DNA of 64,000 bases from Oscarella lobularis (GCF_947507565.1 NC_089188.1:1674001-1738000); one strand, 5' to 3'. Counted from the first letter of the stretch, positions 12,842-24,200 are shown. Made by a program: numbers and translations. Notes: generated by a model from the sequence alone, not told the origin.

Positions 12842-12942
12842 TGAATCGAAAGGGGGAGCAGGAAGAGGCAAGAGGCGCTAGCGCACTGGTTCGGGGAGGC
12901 GGAACTACAATCTCTGCTACAACACCCCCACAGCCCTTCGCT
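12842..12942. promoter_or_regulatory. Shared divergent promoter, copy D / hydrolase
   Basis: Only 101 bases separate the two ATGs on opposite strands, so both 5' ends must lie here or overlap. I see no clear TATA box. Confidence 0.5.
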
Positions 12943-15096
12943 ATGGCGAGCTCCCAATCGCCACATCATCCCCTTATGCCGCCGCAATCGCAATCGCAAT
13001 CACAAAAGAGAAACGCTCGTAAATCTGCAACGTTGCCGGCGTGCATCAGCGTTGCCTACCTGAAATCTCTCCTCGCTCGACTCTTCCACTTGCACTACGG
13101 CATCTTTCGACTTGGCTTCGGCTTTTGGATAGCCGAAATCGGCGCCTTCATTCTCGTACTCGTCACAAACGTCTTCATTCAAATGATATACAACACCATC
13201 TTGCCGCTGTACGGAGGCGACGGAAACATCAAATCCGCAATCGCATCCGCCGGCACCTGTCTCGCCTTTCTCTTCGTCACCATACCGGTCGTGCGCGTTC
13301 TCTTTCCCGCCGTCTACAACGCGATGAAAGACGGCTGGTTGATGGACTCTAAGACGCCGATCGAATTTCCCCATTTCGCTGCGAGCTTCGCCTACGTTCG
13401 ACTGCGATCCGTCGCCAAAGTCTACGAGTTTCTCTACTCGGACACGAAATTTCGTCGCTTCGTCGTCGTCGTTCAAAAGACGACTCGCAGCGTCGTTTTT
13501 GTCGTCGTTTCCATCGTCGCGCTCGTCAAAGGCGACGGCACCCTCAACGGCACTTTGGAACATTTCTTTCAGCACGGTCTTCAGGCCGGTGCCGTCTTCT
13601 TCGGCATGTACTCGATTCTTCGCATTGTCGTCTTCGTTATTGCCGTCGTGTCGCCGTTTTGCTGTCGTGGACGGTCGACGACGGATGGGGCTTCGAGCGA
13701 GGTCGTCTTTCATCTGGCTTGGCGCACGACGTCGAAGTTGGATGAGAACGAATGCGACTACGGTCCCAGTCGTTCTTCTCACTGTTGGTATCACTCCAAA
13801 GTGCCGTCGCTCGTCTATCTCGTCGTCTCCGTCGTACTGCTTCTCTTTCTCTTTGTTTCTGTTCATCTGTCCGAGGCGACGCCGCTTAGTAAAGCCATCA
13901 CTGTCGTCTTTCTCCTTTTCTCCGCTCTCTTTCAATTCACTCACCTGTTGACGAAATCGTCGCCTCCAGCTAAACTATCCAGTCTCCTCGCCGCAAGCGG
14001 TGCCGTCTCCGTCGACGGAAGTGTTCAAGCGTCCGACGACGCCACCGCCGCCACCGACGACGATAATCCACAACTAGCCAAATTAATCAATAACGTTCTC
14101 GGCTATTTGAATTTCTCCAAGACGTCGTGCAATCATGTGCAAAACGTCGCCACGTCGGCGCTCTACACGTGGTTCGTTTTCATTTGCATGGGATTCGTCA
14201 TATGCGGATACGCGACAGTGATTCGCGACAGCAACGCCAAGTGTCTGCCCATCGCCGCTCGCACTCCGACGCCGAACGCGACAAGCGGACTTCGCCCATC
14301 CCAATGCGAAGTCCAGTGGAACGGTCTCGATATCGTCGACTTGGCAGCGTTAGCCAAGACGGCGTACTTCGATACGGAAACCAAAGACGGCTGCGTGAAG
14401 AACATCTCCGCCGGGCTTGACCATCTGTCCAAATACGATTGGACTCTAGTCAATCCCAAGGACAACGGCGGAAAATCGATTCATTTCTACGAATTATTTA
14501 GTTCGCGTTTGAACGTGACGGTGATCGTCGTGCGCGGAGGTCAGAGCGTCGCCGGCGTGATGAACAATCTCCTTCTCTGGTCGGAGGCGACGGTGCTCGG
14601 CTTCGTTTCCAAGGCGATACCGTTGACGAAGTCGTTGCCGAAAGACACCGTTTCGACGCTGGTGAAAATCGCCACGACGTTCGAGGGATCTCTCGATTCG
14701 CCCGTTCGACGGCACTACGTCGAGTTGGACGACTACGTTGCGCGGCGGCGAGGAAAGTTTCAGGGAAGTGCGACGATGCTCGTTGGACATTCGTTCGGCG
14801 GCGGATTGGCGAAGATTTCCGGAGCCAGGGCCGGGTTGAGAACGATTGCGTTCGGCGCACCGGGATTGGGTCAGTCGTTGCGAAAGTTTAACGTCAGTCA
14901 GGATCAGGTGCGGAATTCGGCTGTGAACGTCGCGTTGACCGGCGATCCGGTTGCCGCTATCGACGACGAGGCCGGCAGCGTCATGTCGCTGGACTGCGGG
15001 GGGAAGAGCTTGTGGACGTGTCACGGAATCGACCAGATCATGTGCAAGTTGCAGGATTACTGTAGCAAGGTTGTGATCGACTGCAGCAGTTCGTGA
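12943..15096 (+). CDS. Multi-pass membrane lipase (class 3)-like hydrolase
   Basis: Single-exon gene of 717 residues. The N-terminal half has about six hydrophobic segments (for example around residues 55-80, 95-115, 185-200, 220-245, 290-335 and 400-420), so it should be membrane-embedded. The C-terminal third is an alpha/beta-hydrolase of the lipase class 3 type: a nucleophile elbow MLVGHSFGGG at about residue 613, then AFGAPGLGQS, an acidic candidate in LTGDPVAAID and a His in WTCHGID near the end. The substrate is unknown but probably lipid ester. ATG 12943 (MASSQSPHHP) is the first in-frame ATG; the frame stays open upstream but overlaps the divergent gene. Intronless structure is unusual for this window. 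Diacylglycerol lipase-like is one possible relation, unproven. Confidence 0.8.
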   Translation: MASSQSPHHPLMPPQSQSQSQKRNARKSATLPACISVAYLKSLLARLFHLHYGIFRLGFGFWIAEIGAFILVLVTNVFIQMIYNTILPLYGGDGNIKSAIASAGTCLAFLFVTIPVVRVLFPAVYNAMKDGWLMDSKTPIEFPHFAASFAYVRLRSVAKVYEFLYSDTKFRRFVVVVQKTTRSVVFVVVSIVALVKGDGTLNGTLEHFFQHGLQAGAVFFGMYSILRIVVFVIAVVSPFCCRGRSTTDGASSEVVFHLAWRTTSKLDENECDYGPSRSSHCWYHSKVPSLVYLVVSVVLLLFLFVSVHLSEATPLSKAITVVFLLFSALFQFTHLLTKSSPPAKLSSLLAASGAVSVDGSVQASDDATAATDDDNPQLAKLINNVLGYLNFSKTSCNHVQNVATSALYTWFVFICMGFVICGYATVIRDSNAKCLPIAARTPTPNATSGLRPSQCEVQWNGLDIVDLAALAKTAYFDTETKDGCVKNISAGLDHLSKYDWTLVNPKDNGGKSIHFYELFSSRLNVTVIVVRGGQSVAGVMNNLLLWSEATVLGFVSKAIPLTKSLPKDTVSTLVKIATTFEGSLDSPVRRHYVELDDYVARRRGKFQGSATMLVGHSFGGGLAKISGARAGLRTIAFGAPGLGQSLRKFNVSQDQVRNSAVNVALTGDPVAAIDDEAGSVMSLDCGGKSLWTCHGIDQIMCKLQDYCSKVVIDCSSS

Positions 15097-15186
15097 CCAA
15101 TCGCTAGAAACGCACAAAAAAACTGTAAAATAACAAACACCCCGTACTTGCTCTGAAAAAAGTTAGGCGCAATTTGTTGAGTTAAC

Positions 15187-15519
15187 TTAACGAGTACCTT
15201 CCATTTCCAGCAGAATTTTTTTTGCTGTTCCCTCCATGTCAATGGAACGTAGGGCAGCTAGCAGAAGTCCAATCGTAGCTCTATCTCCCTCCTTCTGCAT
15301 CCATGTATGACAGATATTGGCGAATTTGTGATCAATGCGCCTCGTCGGATCGTCAGAGTTGATTCCTTTTACTTGTACTTTACCGGCGCCAAGGAGCTGC
15401 ATTCCAAAATTTATGACATCGTCTTGGCTCTCAGCAACATCCTTTTTAATTTTCATAATGTGACGTTGAGTCACGGGTTGATTTAAATCCAACTCAACGT
15501 CACTTGACTCGGACTCCAT
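15187..15519 (-). CDS. Small death-domain protein
   Basis: Encodes about 110 residues. The C-terminal 80 look like a death domain: the helix 5-6 signature TWMQKEGDRATIGLLLAAL followed by a terminal amphipathic helix. Death domains mediate homotypic assembly in apoptosis and innate signalling. The frame is open upstream of the ATG to a possible TTACAG acceptor near 15541 (residues EQQDSVS), so an additional 5' coding exon is possible. It is convergent with the hydrolase, with 90 bases between their stops. Confidence 0.65.
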   Translation of the reverse strand: MESESSDVELDLNQPVTQRHIMKIKKDVAESQDDVINFGMQLLGAGKVQVKGINSDDPTRRIDHKFANICHTWMQKEGDRATIGLLLAALRSIDMEGTAKKILLEMEGTR

Positions 15520-15885
15520 AGAAACAGAATCTTGTTGTTCTGTAACAGTCCAAAAATAAAACTATTAGGTACAGTAATACTTTCAATATTACTATGTACG
15601 GTAACGTGTTCTAAACGGAAGAGAAAACTGCAGCAGACTATATCGCAAGGTGAATAAAAACGAGATCTCACATGCGCTAGAGAAAAAACAGCGCCCTGCG
15701 GAGAGTTGAGCAAGCAAAGGAATCCCCTAGGGAAGTCAGAAAGTTCGAACTTCCCTAGAGGGTAAAAAATAATGAGGTCGCGCCTCGAGGTCTCGTGAAG
15801 TTTCGCACTTACGATGGGATGCAGGGGATGCCATGGGGAGAAAGACTCCGGATTCACTAACGCACGCTAGCTCCGGCAGGCGAAA
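15520..15885. other. Intergenic, divergent death-domain gene / NCBP2
   Basis: 366 bases between two divergent ATGs. It probably holds both promoters and possibly a 5' exon of the death-domain gene. I see no other feature. Confidence 0.45.
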
Positions 15886-16568
15886 ATGACGACTTTCGTC
15901 GTAGATAGCTCCGTGAGATTGGGACAGTATCGCGATCGAAGCTTTCCCGTAATAAAAGTAAAAAATACGTTTTATTTTGTGACGCGCTCGAACGCAGGGC
16001 ACGAGAGACGAGCTCGAAGCGAAGCTCAAGACGAGCACGACGCTCTACGTGGGCAATCTTTCCTTCTATACGACGGAAGAGCAGATTCACGCCCTATTTA
16101 GCATGTGCGGCGACGTCAAGCGGATAATCATGGGCCTAGACAAAGTGAAGCGAACGCCCTGTGGCTTTTGCTTTGTCGAGTATCCTTAGCAATACTAAAA
16201 ACGCTTTTCGAGCCGAATTCTTCCAAGTGCTGCTTCCCTAACCCGATTTTGCGAAGGTATTATACGCGCGAGGCGGCAGCGAATAATATTCGATACTTGA
16301 ATGGCACGAAACTCGACGATCGAGTCATTCGAACCGACTGGGACTACGGATTTAGCGAGGGACGGCAGTACGGTCGGGGAAAGCACGGCGGTCAGGTAGG
16401 TTTCGATTCGTGGGCACGATAAGCGACGTTTCTCAAACGCTTTCGAAGGTACGCGACGAATTTCGCCAGACGTTCGATCAAGATCGAGGCGGATACGGCA
16501 AGGCGCTCGAAACCCAATTAATCGCATCCGGGGCCTTACCCACACAAGACGACTCGAATAGTCCGTAA
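15886..16568 (+). CDS. NCBP2: Nuclear cap-binding protein subunit 2 (CBP20)
   Basis: Four exons: 15886-15948, 15998-16179, 16257-16395 and 16449-16568, giving 167 residues, close to the usual 156. CBP20 binds the m7G cap of nuclear RNA together with CBP80. The RRM is nearly invariant: RNP2 as [18 protein letters not shown]1 as [10 protein letters not shown], followed by [15 protein letters not shown] and the C-terminal [18 protein letters not shown] that folds over the cap. The N-terminus ([11 protein letters not shown]) also matches. Intron 2 is U12-type (separate entry). Recognition is secure. Confidence 0.96.
16180..16256 (+). other. U12-type (minor spliceosome) intron in NCBP2
   Basis: The intron starts GTATCCTT, the exact minor-class donor consensus, and carries TCCCTAACCC, a good match to the branch-point consensus TTCCTTAAC, about 16 bases before the acceptor GAAG. 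It splits the Glu codon of the conserved FVEYY motif (phase 2) and is 77 bases long. Confidence 0.85.
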
Positions 16569-16652
16569 ATAGCCGAGAAAATCTAAGCGAGAAAACGAGT
16601 TCATTCGCACATTTACGCAATCGCGAAAGACCTCTAACCTTTTTCGTAATCC

Positions 16653-16829
16653 ATGACGTCAGGAGATCGCATGACCGCGATTACTCGTTTCGTCCTACGC
16701 ATGCTCAAGTACCAGCCATATCCCGTCACACAGGTTCTCCCTCACGCGCACTGGAATGCACCATTCGGCCGGACTGCAATGGTTGCGCGCGACGAAGGCA
16801 CGATAAAAACAATGGCCGAGGAAGGCGAC

Positions 16830-16866
<37 letters not shown>

Positions 16867-17487
16867 AGGCGCAGCCCGTCAAAGACCGCCCCCCGCCGTC
16901 GCTCTCCTCATTCGACTCCGACGCGGAGGGAGCCGTCAAAAAGAAAGGCTCCTTCATGATAACGAACGTTCGCCAAGGCAATTCGGGCGACATAAGCCTT
17001 CTCGAAGGCGCTGAAGAAGACGACGACGCCGAAAACGAGAACGAAACGTCGACGATAGCGCCGAACGGCCCACTCGACGACGACGTCGGCGGCGGGAAAC
17101 AGACTCGCTTCCAGCTTGTCAATCTACGCGAATCGTCTCGAGGCCGCTGGAAATGTCTCGACACGATACCCGAAACGGAGCCACCGCCGTCGGCGAATGG
17201 GCGGGGCTCTCCTATCGCCGCTCCATCGACGACGAATGGCGAAACGACGACGACGACGACGATGACGAATCACCTTCTGGCGCCGTCGAACGGGGCTCCA
17301 GCGAACGGCGCGCGCGCGTTACCTTCGACGACGAACGGCGGCGGCGGCGGCGGCGCTCCTTCGCTTTTCATTGACGACGTTTCGGAGACGATTTCGTCGA
17401 CGCCCGCCGTCGCTCCCGTCTTCTCGCGACAGACGTCGTGTGAAAGTGAGAATAGCGTCGTTGGCGTTTCTGTCACGACAGCGACGG

Positions 17488-17521
<34 letters not shown>

Positions 17522-17911
17522 TGCGGCTTCTCCCAGTCATCGACGCGACAGGTCTGGCTTCCTTCGTTGACCCGGCGTGGGCGTGTTTTCTATAAGTGTT
17601 GTGACTCCTCTCTTCTGTTTCTTATAGCGGCGATGTGTCCTCTGTTTCCTTTCAAGGACCTTCGAATGATAATCTGAATGAGTTGATGGTGAGAGCGCTT
17701 ATTATGCATACGTGGATAATACGTACGTATATTGTAGGATCATATGCGGACGCTCGTGAGCAGCGCCATACAGGAGCGATGTGCGACGTTGTCTGAGGAA
17801 AATCAACGACTCCGTACGGAGAATAATTCTTTGCGAATCGAACTCGAAAAGCTGAAAAGAGAGATGAGTGGCCATAGTAGTAGCGCTAGTAGTAAAGATA
17901 GAAAACTATGA
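16653..17911 (+). CDS. TSC22 domain family protein (bunched-like)
   Basis: Three exons (16653-17551, 17628-17688, 17738-17911), up to 377 residues. Conserved family pieces are an N-terminal KKKGSFMITNVRQG block, a second TRFQLVNL ... RGRWKCLDTI block, and a C-terminal TSC22 box with leucine zipper (LMDHMRTLVSSAIQ, then ENQRLRTENNSLRIELEKL). TSC22-domain proteins dimerise and act in growth control and stress or hyperosmotic signalling. The linkers are low complexity, with poly-Thr from ACG repeats. Later in-frame ATGs at 16779 and 16812 are alternative starts. The exact paralogue (TSC22D1-4) cannot be chosen. Confidence 0.83.
16828..16866. repeat. ACG trinucleotide repeat coding for poly-threonine
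   Basis: About 12 ACG units within exon 1 of the TSC22-domain gene. Similar shorter runs occur near 17242-17265 and 17486-17519. Confidence 0.9.
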
Positions 17912-18109
17912 CCGTCTTTCTTCCCCTTACTCTTCGCTGATTCCGTTGCGAATCTTTCTTCTTTTTTTTACGCCTCTTTTGTGGCGTTGATTAATTAATC
18001 CAATTGCATAAAAGCCATTCACTCGCCGTCGTACGCGCGCTAGTAGCGCGTCCTCCACGTCATCGTTCGCCTCTTGTGTGTGTGTGAGTGTATCGCTTTT
18101 CGCGTTAAA

Positions 18110-18429
18110 ATGCCGGCCAAACAACGCATGCGAACGCAAAGCCAGAAGCACAGCCAATACATCACCCAGCGAGGCAACGTCCCAAAAAGTTTGGTAAGGG
18201 AATGGGGCCCCCCTTCGGGAGTAAGAGAAAGGGTGCCAACGCCTCTTCTCATCTCGCAGAAACCGGACGAAGAGAAATCACCCGTGGGAATGGTTCTCTT
18301 GGGCCTATTCATTTTCGTCGTATGCGGATCAGGTAGAAACAAAACTGTTCGCTAGCGAACGCCGGTTGGGGAGATCGCGCGTATTTTCTAGCCTTCTTTC
18401 AAATCATACAAAGCATTCGGATGGGTTGA
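18110..18429 (+). CDS. SERP1: Stress-associated ER protein (SERP1/RAMP4)
   Basis: Three tiny exons: 18110-18193, 18260-18332 and 18392-18429, giving 64 residues (human SERP1 has 66). RAMP4 is a tail-anchored protein of the Sec61 translocon. The sequence shows MPAKQRMRTQSQKHS, YITQRGNVPKSL, then one membrane segment VGMVLLGLFIFVVCGSAFF and the short tail QSIRMG. SERP1 and SERP2 cannot be told apart at this distance. The gene is convergent with RNASEH2B. Confidence 0.95.
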
Positions 18430-18545
18430 CTCGGCGTCGGCGACCGAGTAGACAGGAAAGAGCGACATACGACCTCCTATACCGACGCCAACCGAACGAC
18501 AGACCCTTTCCTAATCTATTTAGCTTTGTGTGTCTAATACAATAC

Positions 18546-18551
18546 AATAAA
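18546..18551 (+). terminator. Polyadenylation signal of SERP1
   Basis: AATAAA 117 bases after the SERP1 stop. Confidence 0.6.
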
Positions 18552-18618
18552 CTTATCTTTGAACCCCATTGGTGAATTTTGCGCGCGTGTGTGTGCAGTA
18601 GGGGCGAGGCTCTCTTGG

Positions 18619-20057
18619 CTACGCGTTTTTCTTTTTACCTTTTAACTGGAAGAAGTTCGACATTGTCTTCATGCCCGTCTTGTCCACTTTGGCTAAGGCT
18701 CTTTGCGCTGCCGTCAGTTTTTTAGACTGCAAGGAAAATAGAATAGGTACGGTAGCGTGAGAGGGAGACTCCTTGCCTTTTCAACTTGAAGCGTTTTCTG
18801 GGTGTTGAACTTTGTGTAGTCTTCTTTGCACTCCTGTGATCCAGACCCGCTTTTCATCTTTTTCTACAACAAAACGTAATGCAGATCGTAACCTTGATGT
18901 GATATTATGTGCCACTAACCTTGGGAGGAAGATCGTCGTCGTCGTCGTCGTCATCCTTGTCGAATTGACTCCTTAGTTTCAGACTTTGCAAAAGGAGAAT
19001 TGTATTCAGGAGTCCCACCTGAAAGCTTCCTTTAGTCTTTCTGCCCACGATGGCAATAGGTATTCGCTGACGAGACCTACAGCATATCTCACATACTGAT
19101 CTATGCAAGCACACAGTGAGGCAATTCAACTCAGACTTCAGTATTACATACGTACCGTTTCTAGCTGCTGTTTGATTTTGAACGAACGTTGAAGCTCTAG
19201 AACCGCTCCCAACGTGGACTGCGGGCGTTTCCTTGAGTTTGGCAGAAACAGTTGATACCTAGACGAATAAAGAAGGAGATAATACCTATATCGTTCTCTT
19301 CTACCTTTTTTCTAAGCCATGTCAACGTCTTTTCATTGCTGAGACGATATACTTTAATGTCATCAGTTTCTGAGTCAAACGCTTCGCTGCTTTACGTAGA
19401 AAGAAGTCTTTCTTGGCTCTTACCTTTCACATCACATACTTGTGGTAGCTGACTGGCTCCATCCAATTGGCTGAGTTGTTGAACATAGGGAAATTCTCGA
19501 TCTGGATCGCCTGAGTCGAGAATGCTCTCAATAGTCGTAAAATGGTGTTTCTAATAGGGGAGGGAAAAAATGAAGACCTTCTCTCTGTAACAAAAATTCA
19601 TCTAACCGATTTTTCCAAAAAGACAAGCAGAAGGAAGAGAGGATCAATTGGCGTGGCGAGACAGAGACTTCCATCTGTATGTACCAGAGTAATCATACAC
19701 TATTATCCTTGTACTGTCTAATTACCTACCTTTATTCACGGAATTATTTATAAACCACGACTTTGGCGAATCTTCGTACTTCTGCACTTCGTGAATTCGC
19801 TTGCCATCATTCGTCAATAGAAAGAGACCGGATTCTCCTTGTGGACGAAATTCGACCTTTGGCTCGATACATTGCAAAAGAACTCACTCGTCCTGGGATG
19901 GGGCAAGTTCACAAAGCGCGGTTCCGTGTCTTTCATGGCGTCAGCTAAGAAATCAAGGCCCCGCTCAGCGCGTTAGCATCAGTTTGCGCGATAAGGACGC
20001 CATACTGGGAGCTATCAGAACCAGCTGGCGCTTAGATGATTGTCCTTTGCAACTCAT
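18619..20057 (-). CDS. RNASEH2B: Ribonuclease H2 subunit B
   Basis: Accessory subunit of RNase H2, which removes RNA from RNA-DNA hybrids and single ribonucleotides in DNA. The start is ATG 20055-20057. Exons 20057-20006, 19944-19888 and 19837-19730 are followed by several more. Identifying blocks are KRQLVLIAP at the start, [29 protein letters not shown] (the subunit B hallmark ATPxDPLF), and the C-terminal [17 protein letters not shown] followed by a PIP-like FFQLKGKKK tail. Introns are 50-61 bases. Divergent from RPP38. Confidence 0.9.
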
Positions 20058-20151
20058 TGCTTTTTCTTGTCGAATAGAGTCAAAAGACGCGAAATCGAGC
20101 CAAGGGATGCTGCGCGCTACTACTACTACACCCAACGTTTGCTCCCGGATA
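20058..20151. promoter_or_regulatory. Shared divergent promoter, RNASEH2B / RPP38
   Basis: 94 bases between the two most conserved ATGs (49 if RPP38 starts at the upstream in-frame ATG 20107). No TATA box seen. Confidence 0.5.
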
Positions 20152-20994
20152 ATGCTAAACAGAAAGAAGGCGAAGACGCTTGTCAAGCATCGCCTCGAAT
20201 CGCCTTACCGACTAACGTGGTACGCAGCGTGCACGGTAGTAGGCTCGAACGCCTTTCAGAACCGTTTGCAGGCCAAGAGTGGAGAAAAGCGTGCGAGAGG
20301 AGGTCTTGCAGAAATTGCAGAAGTGAGAGAGCGCTCCAGACCTCTGAAATAATTGAAAACTTACGACACGAGTTCCAGATCTTTGGAGGTGCTCTTACCG
20401 TTGAAATCGCCGCTGACCGACCCGGAACTCGTCAAATCGGCAAAAGAAATGAGAGGCGGTCTCGCCGTCGGCATCAACGAAGTGACTCGGGGAATAGAGA
20501 AAGGCCAAATCGATTTGCTGCTCGTTTGTTTGAGCGAAGAGCCGGCCGTCTTCACGCAGCACCTGATATCGCTCAGCTGCCTCCGACGGTGTCACGCGGT
20601 CGGCCTATGCGATCTAAGCAAGACAGTGGCACATTGCTTAGGTGTTAAACGAGTGACAGCCCTCGGGTTTAAGGTAAAGGTCTAATTTAAATAATTTGAA
20701 TTAATTATTTTATCAATTAAACAGAGATCCCACTTTAATTTTATGATTATTTGATTGCGTTTTCATTTCTTACAGACTGCCGAAGCTCGCGGTGGTCATT
20801 TTCAATCTCTCGTCGAATTTGTAAAGGAGAAAACGCCTGATGTTCAACTCGATTGGCTACAGGCAACGAATGGGGACATGCAGCCAGAGCCTGATCCTCA
20901 CTACGTCAAATTGAGCGTGGAAAAATACGAATACGCACCACGATCAAAAGGCGCTAAGCGAAAGAGGAAACGTACCGAATTGAATGCAAAATGA
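20152..20994 (+). CDS. RPP38: RNase P/MRP protein subunit p38
   Basis: Three exons: 20152-20322, 20389-20673 and 20776-20994, giving 224 residues. Rpp38 is an L7Ae-type protein that binds k-turns in RNase P and RNase MRP RNA. The N-terminal block NRKKAKTLVKHRLESPYRLTW corresponds to the conserved SLNNPY..RW region. The L7Ae fold reads GLAVGINEVTRGIEKGQI, LLVCLSEEP, and LGVKRVTALGFK. The C-terminus is basic (KRKRKRTE). A start at the in-frame ATG 20107 is possible. The first part of exon 1 after SPYRLTW is weakly conserved. Confidence 0.88.
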
Positions 20995-21239
20995 TTCTCT
21001 GTTTTTGGCGCAACACAGCAGCAGCAAGCACTTGGCTAAAAGATAGAGGGGGTAACACGGGGTTCGCAGCACATCATAATTGATAGCGTTTCCTTTTCTA
21101 AAGTATCACGCATGTGTAATCTTTTGTTGAAAGTGTTCGGGCGCAGTCTCGCCTTTACCTCGATTGCCAAATCTATCATATCTGAAACGAGAGAAAGAGA
21201 AACGTAGACTTCCCGCGGGGCTCGAATGCACTTTCGTTT

Positions 21240-24200
21240 TTACATGGCTTGATATTTGGCCCTGTCTTGTTCGGACAGCGACGGTCCCATGTTAAGTAGT
21301 GCCGTCTGAATGTGCTCCATTCGAACGCCCGCCTGACTCGACTGGTGCTGAAACTTTGGCGGCTACAGATGGCAAACAAATCAGGGAGGGACAAAAGCGC
21401 AACTCCTTAAATAAAGCCCTACCGCTTTCATGGCAAAACTCATTTTTCTTCCTTCGGGACCCACTTGACGCTTCAAATACTCCGAGTACTAGGTTTTCGT
21501 ATAATAATAGCAAAGGCATCCCTCTTCTCCCGCCCGCGCGCGTACCTTGCTCTTTATCTGCTTCTCCACCTCGTGCGACATCTCGCACACTCCGTCCGCA
21601 ATGCTCGACATAAAGTAGCCGCTCACCGGCAACACGTCGATACTCCCTTCGCTGCTGCTTCGACGATTGAGAGAGAGATGCTTCGGCCTCGTTTTCTCGA
21701 CGTCAAACAGCCTTTTATCCATTTTCGGTCCGTCTGAATCCACGTCGCTGGGTAAAGAGTACATTGATCGAAAGTCAGAAACACTGTCTCCCTCCTGTAC
21801 ACGTCAAAATAGAGCCTACGTCAAATGCGTAATTAAGCATTTACTTACAACAAAACTTTCGTCGCGCTCTTCCAATTTTTGCAGCACTTTCTTCGGCGTC
21901 TTTCTCTCGAACGTGCCCAGCTTGACTCCCTTCTGATAGCGCGGCGTCGGCGGCGCCCGATCGACGCTCAGCGCGTAGTCCTTGCTCTGACGTATCGACT
22001 CAAGCTGGGCATTGTAGAGCAAGGCCTTCAAGTCGGCGCCAGAGAAGAAAGCGGTCTTAGAAGCGATCTGATCCACATTCACGTCGCTATCGAGAGCAAC
22101 GTCGTTTGCGAGAGCCTTCAGAATAGCCGTACGTCCTTCCTGAAACAGCGTCTCGTTAAAGAAAAGAATTGGGAAGTGCTTTTCTGGGGGGGTGACCTCG
22201 TCTGGCATGGGTAAAAAGAGGCTTTTGTCGAGTCGACCCGGTCGAAGGAGAGCCGGATCAATGAGATCCGGTCGGCTCGTCGCGGCGAGAACGTAGACGC
22301 CCTGCAGGCCTTCAACGCCGTCCAACTGGGTGAGGAATTGATTGACGACGCGATCGGTGACGCCCGTGTTGTCGTGACCACGTCTAGGGAAAGATTGAGG
22401 AGAGAGATCGAGAAAAGGTGGGCCTACTTTGGTGCAATGGAATCGAATTCGTCAAAAAAGAGAATGCAAGGCTGAGCGGCTTGCGCTCTAGAATCAAAAT
22501 CCAAATGTCCGATGTAAGCAAGAGACATTTATCTCACCGTTCAAACATTGATCGAACGGCTTCCTCACTAGCTCCAATGTATTTGTTCAATAACTCAGGG
22601 CCCTGCGTACGAAAATTATTAGGAGACTCCAAGAGCAAATTTTCTCGCCTTTATTGATATGAAATTCAATCCGCACTCCTTTGCCACGACGCCGGCAATG
22701 AGAGTCTTACCCGTTCCCGGAGCGCCGTAGAGAAGAAGACCCGATCGAAGTCTCAATGGACACTTGGAAAACAGTTCGGGATACTAAACAAAGACATGGT
22801 ACCATTCTCTATAGGGATTTTCTCCTCTCCCACCTTCGCTGGCCACTCGAACGTCTCAATCAGCATCGTTTTGATGTTTTCCAGCCCTCCCACGTCCCTC
22901 CAACTCTTCTCCCCGGGCGAATGAAGCGGCACGTTGCGTAGCGACGACGGACGACAAAGCTCGATTTCCTCGCTGAACTCCTCGAACGTCAGCGGCTTGC
23001 GCACGCCAAACAAACGCGCCGTGATCGGCTGACCTAAGAGACCTTGAAAAAAACGAGCGCGTACACGCGAAACGCTTCCTACCGTCCAAAGATGGAGTGA
23101 GCGGCTCGACCAGGCCTCCCGGCGGCATCATCGTTTTCGAACGCCTGTGAAGATCGCTGGCTAATGAACGGTGCTCCGTTCTTTCGATGAGTTTCAGCAA
23201 GTCCTGAGCGCCGTAGCCGTACGTTCGTTGGGCAACAAGCCTAGAAGAAAAGAAAGAAGGATAAATTTTTTTCACGCTTTTTTTTCAATTTCTGACTCAA
23301 GAGTTCGGTTGTCGTTTAGAATGTGACACTTTTTTCTCCTTGCTATTGCCTTGAGAATGTCCTTCCGTCGAGCCTAGAGTTTCTCCCTGGTAACAACACG
23401 CATATTTTGGACTCAATCCAGCAAACCTTATTGGGAGCCTTCAGTTCGAGCACTTTCTTAAAAACGTGCTGACCCCGTCGCGGCATGAGCGTCGGATGCA
23501 GCGAGTCTCTCGAACGCGAAGTGGCTATCAGAGCAATAACACTGCCACGATGGAGCTCATTGATGACCAAATCGCAGAGAGCTAAACATATAAATAAATA
23601 TTTTTTTCCCAATCCCTTTCGTTTGGAGCTCTTACTTTGAGCCAATTTCGTGCTGTAGAGAGCATCGCCGGCCGTCTCGGCCATACCACTCGTCGGCGCC
23701 GAAATCAAGTGATCCAAGTTATCGAGAAAAACGATCGACGGCTGGTGACTGGCGGCGTCGTCGAAAATCGCCTTGAGTCTCTTCTGCACGCCACCGACGC
23801 CCTTTCCTGAGAATCGAACATTGCGAAAAACGACGCGGATTAGCATCGAGACAACGCGTACCTCTCAACAGGGCGCATTCCAAAGTGACGATGTGAGCGA
23901 GAACGGGTTGCTCGGTCATCTCTCGGCAGAGCGCGTAGGCGAGCGACGTCTTGCCGATGCCGAGACTGCCGGCGCCGTCGCGAGTCGTTCCGGCGATCAA
24001 GAGCCCGCCGCCGGCGAGACCAGCGCATCCGTTGCCGAGACTGAAGACGATTTCGTCGGTCAAGCAGCTACAAAGGTGACTCAAGCCTTCTTGAGCCAAG
24101 TCTTCAATTCCACTATAAAGAGAAATAATAATAGTATATGTCTCTTGGGGGCATAAGTCTTGACTCACCCCAAGTCGCTCAGCTGAACGGGAGGCAGTTT

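Noticed and set aside
12835-12942. N-terminal extension of the membrane hydrolase upstream of 12943.
   Set aside because: The open frame lacks an ATG and overlaps the start of the divergent gene.
13000-13944. Antisense open frame of 314 codons opposite the hydrolase gene.
   Set aside because: Highly charged shadow translation of a TCG/GAC-biased coding strand, with no recognisable domain.
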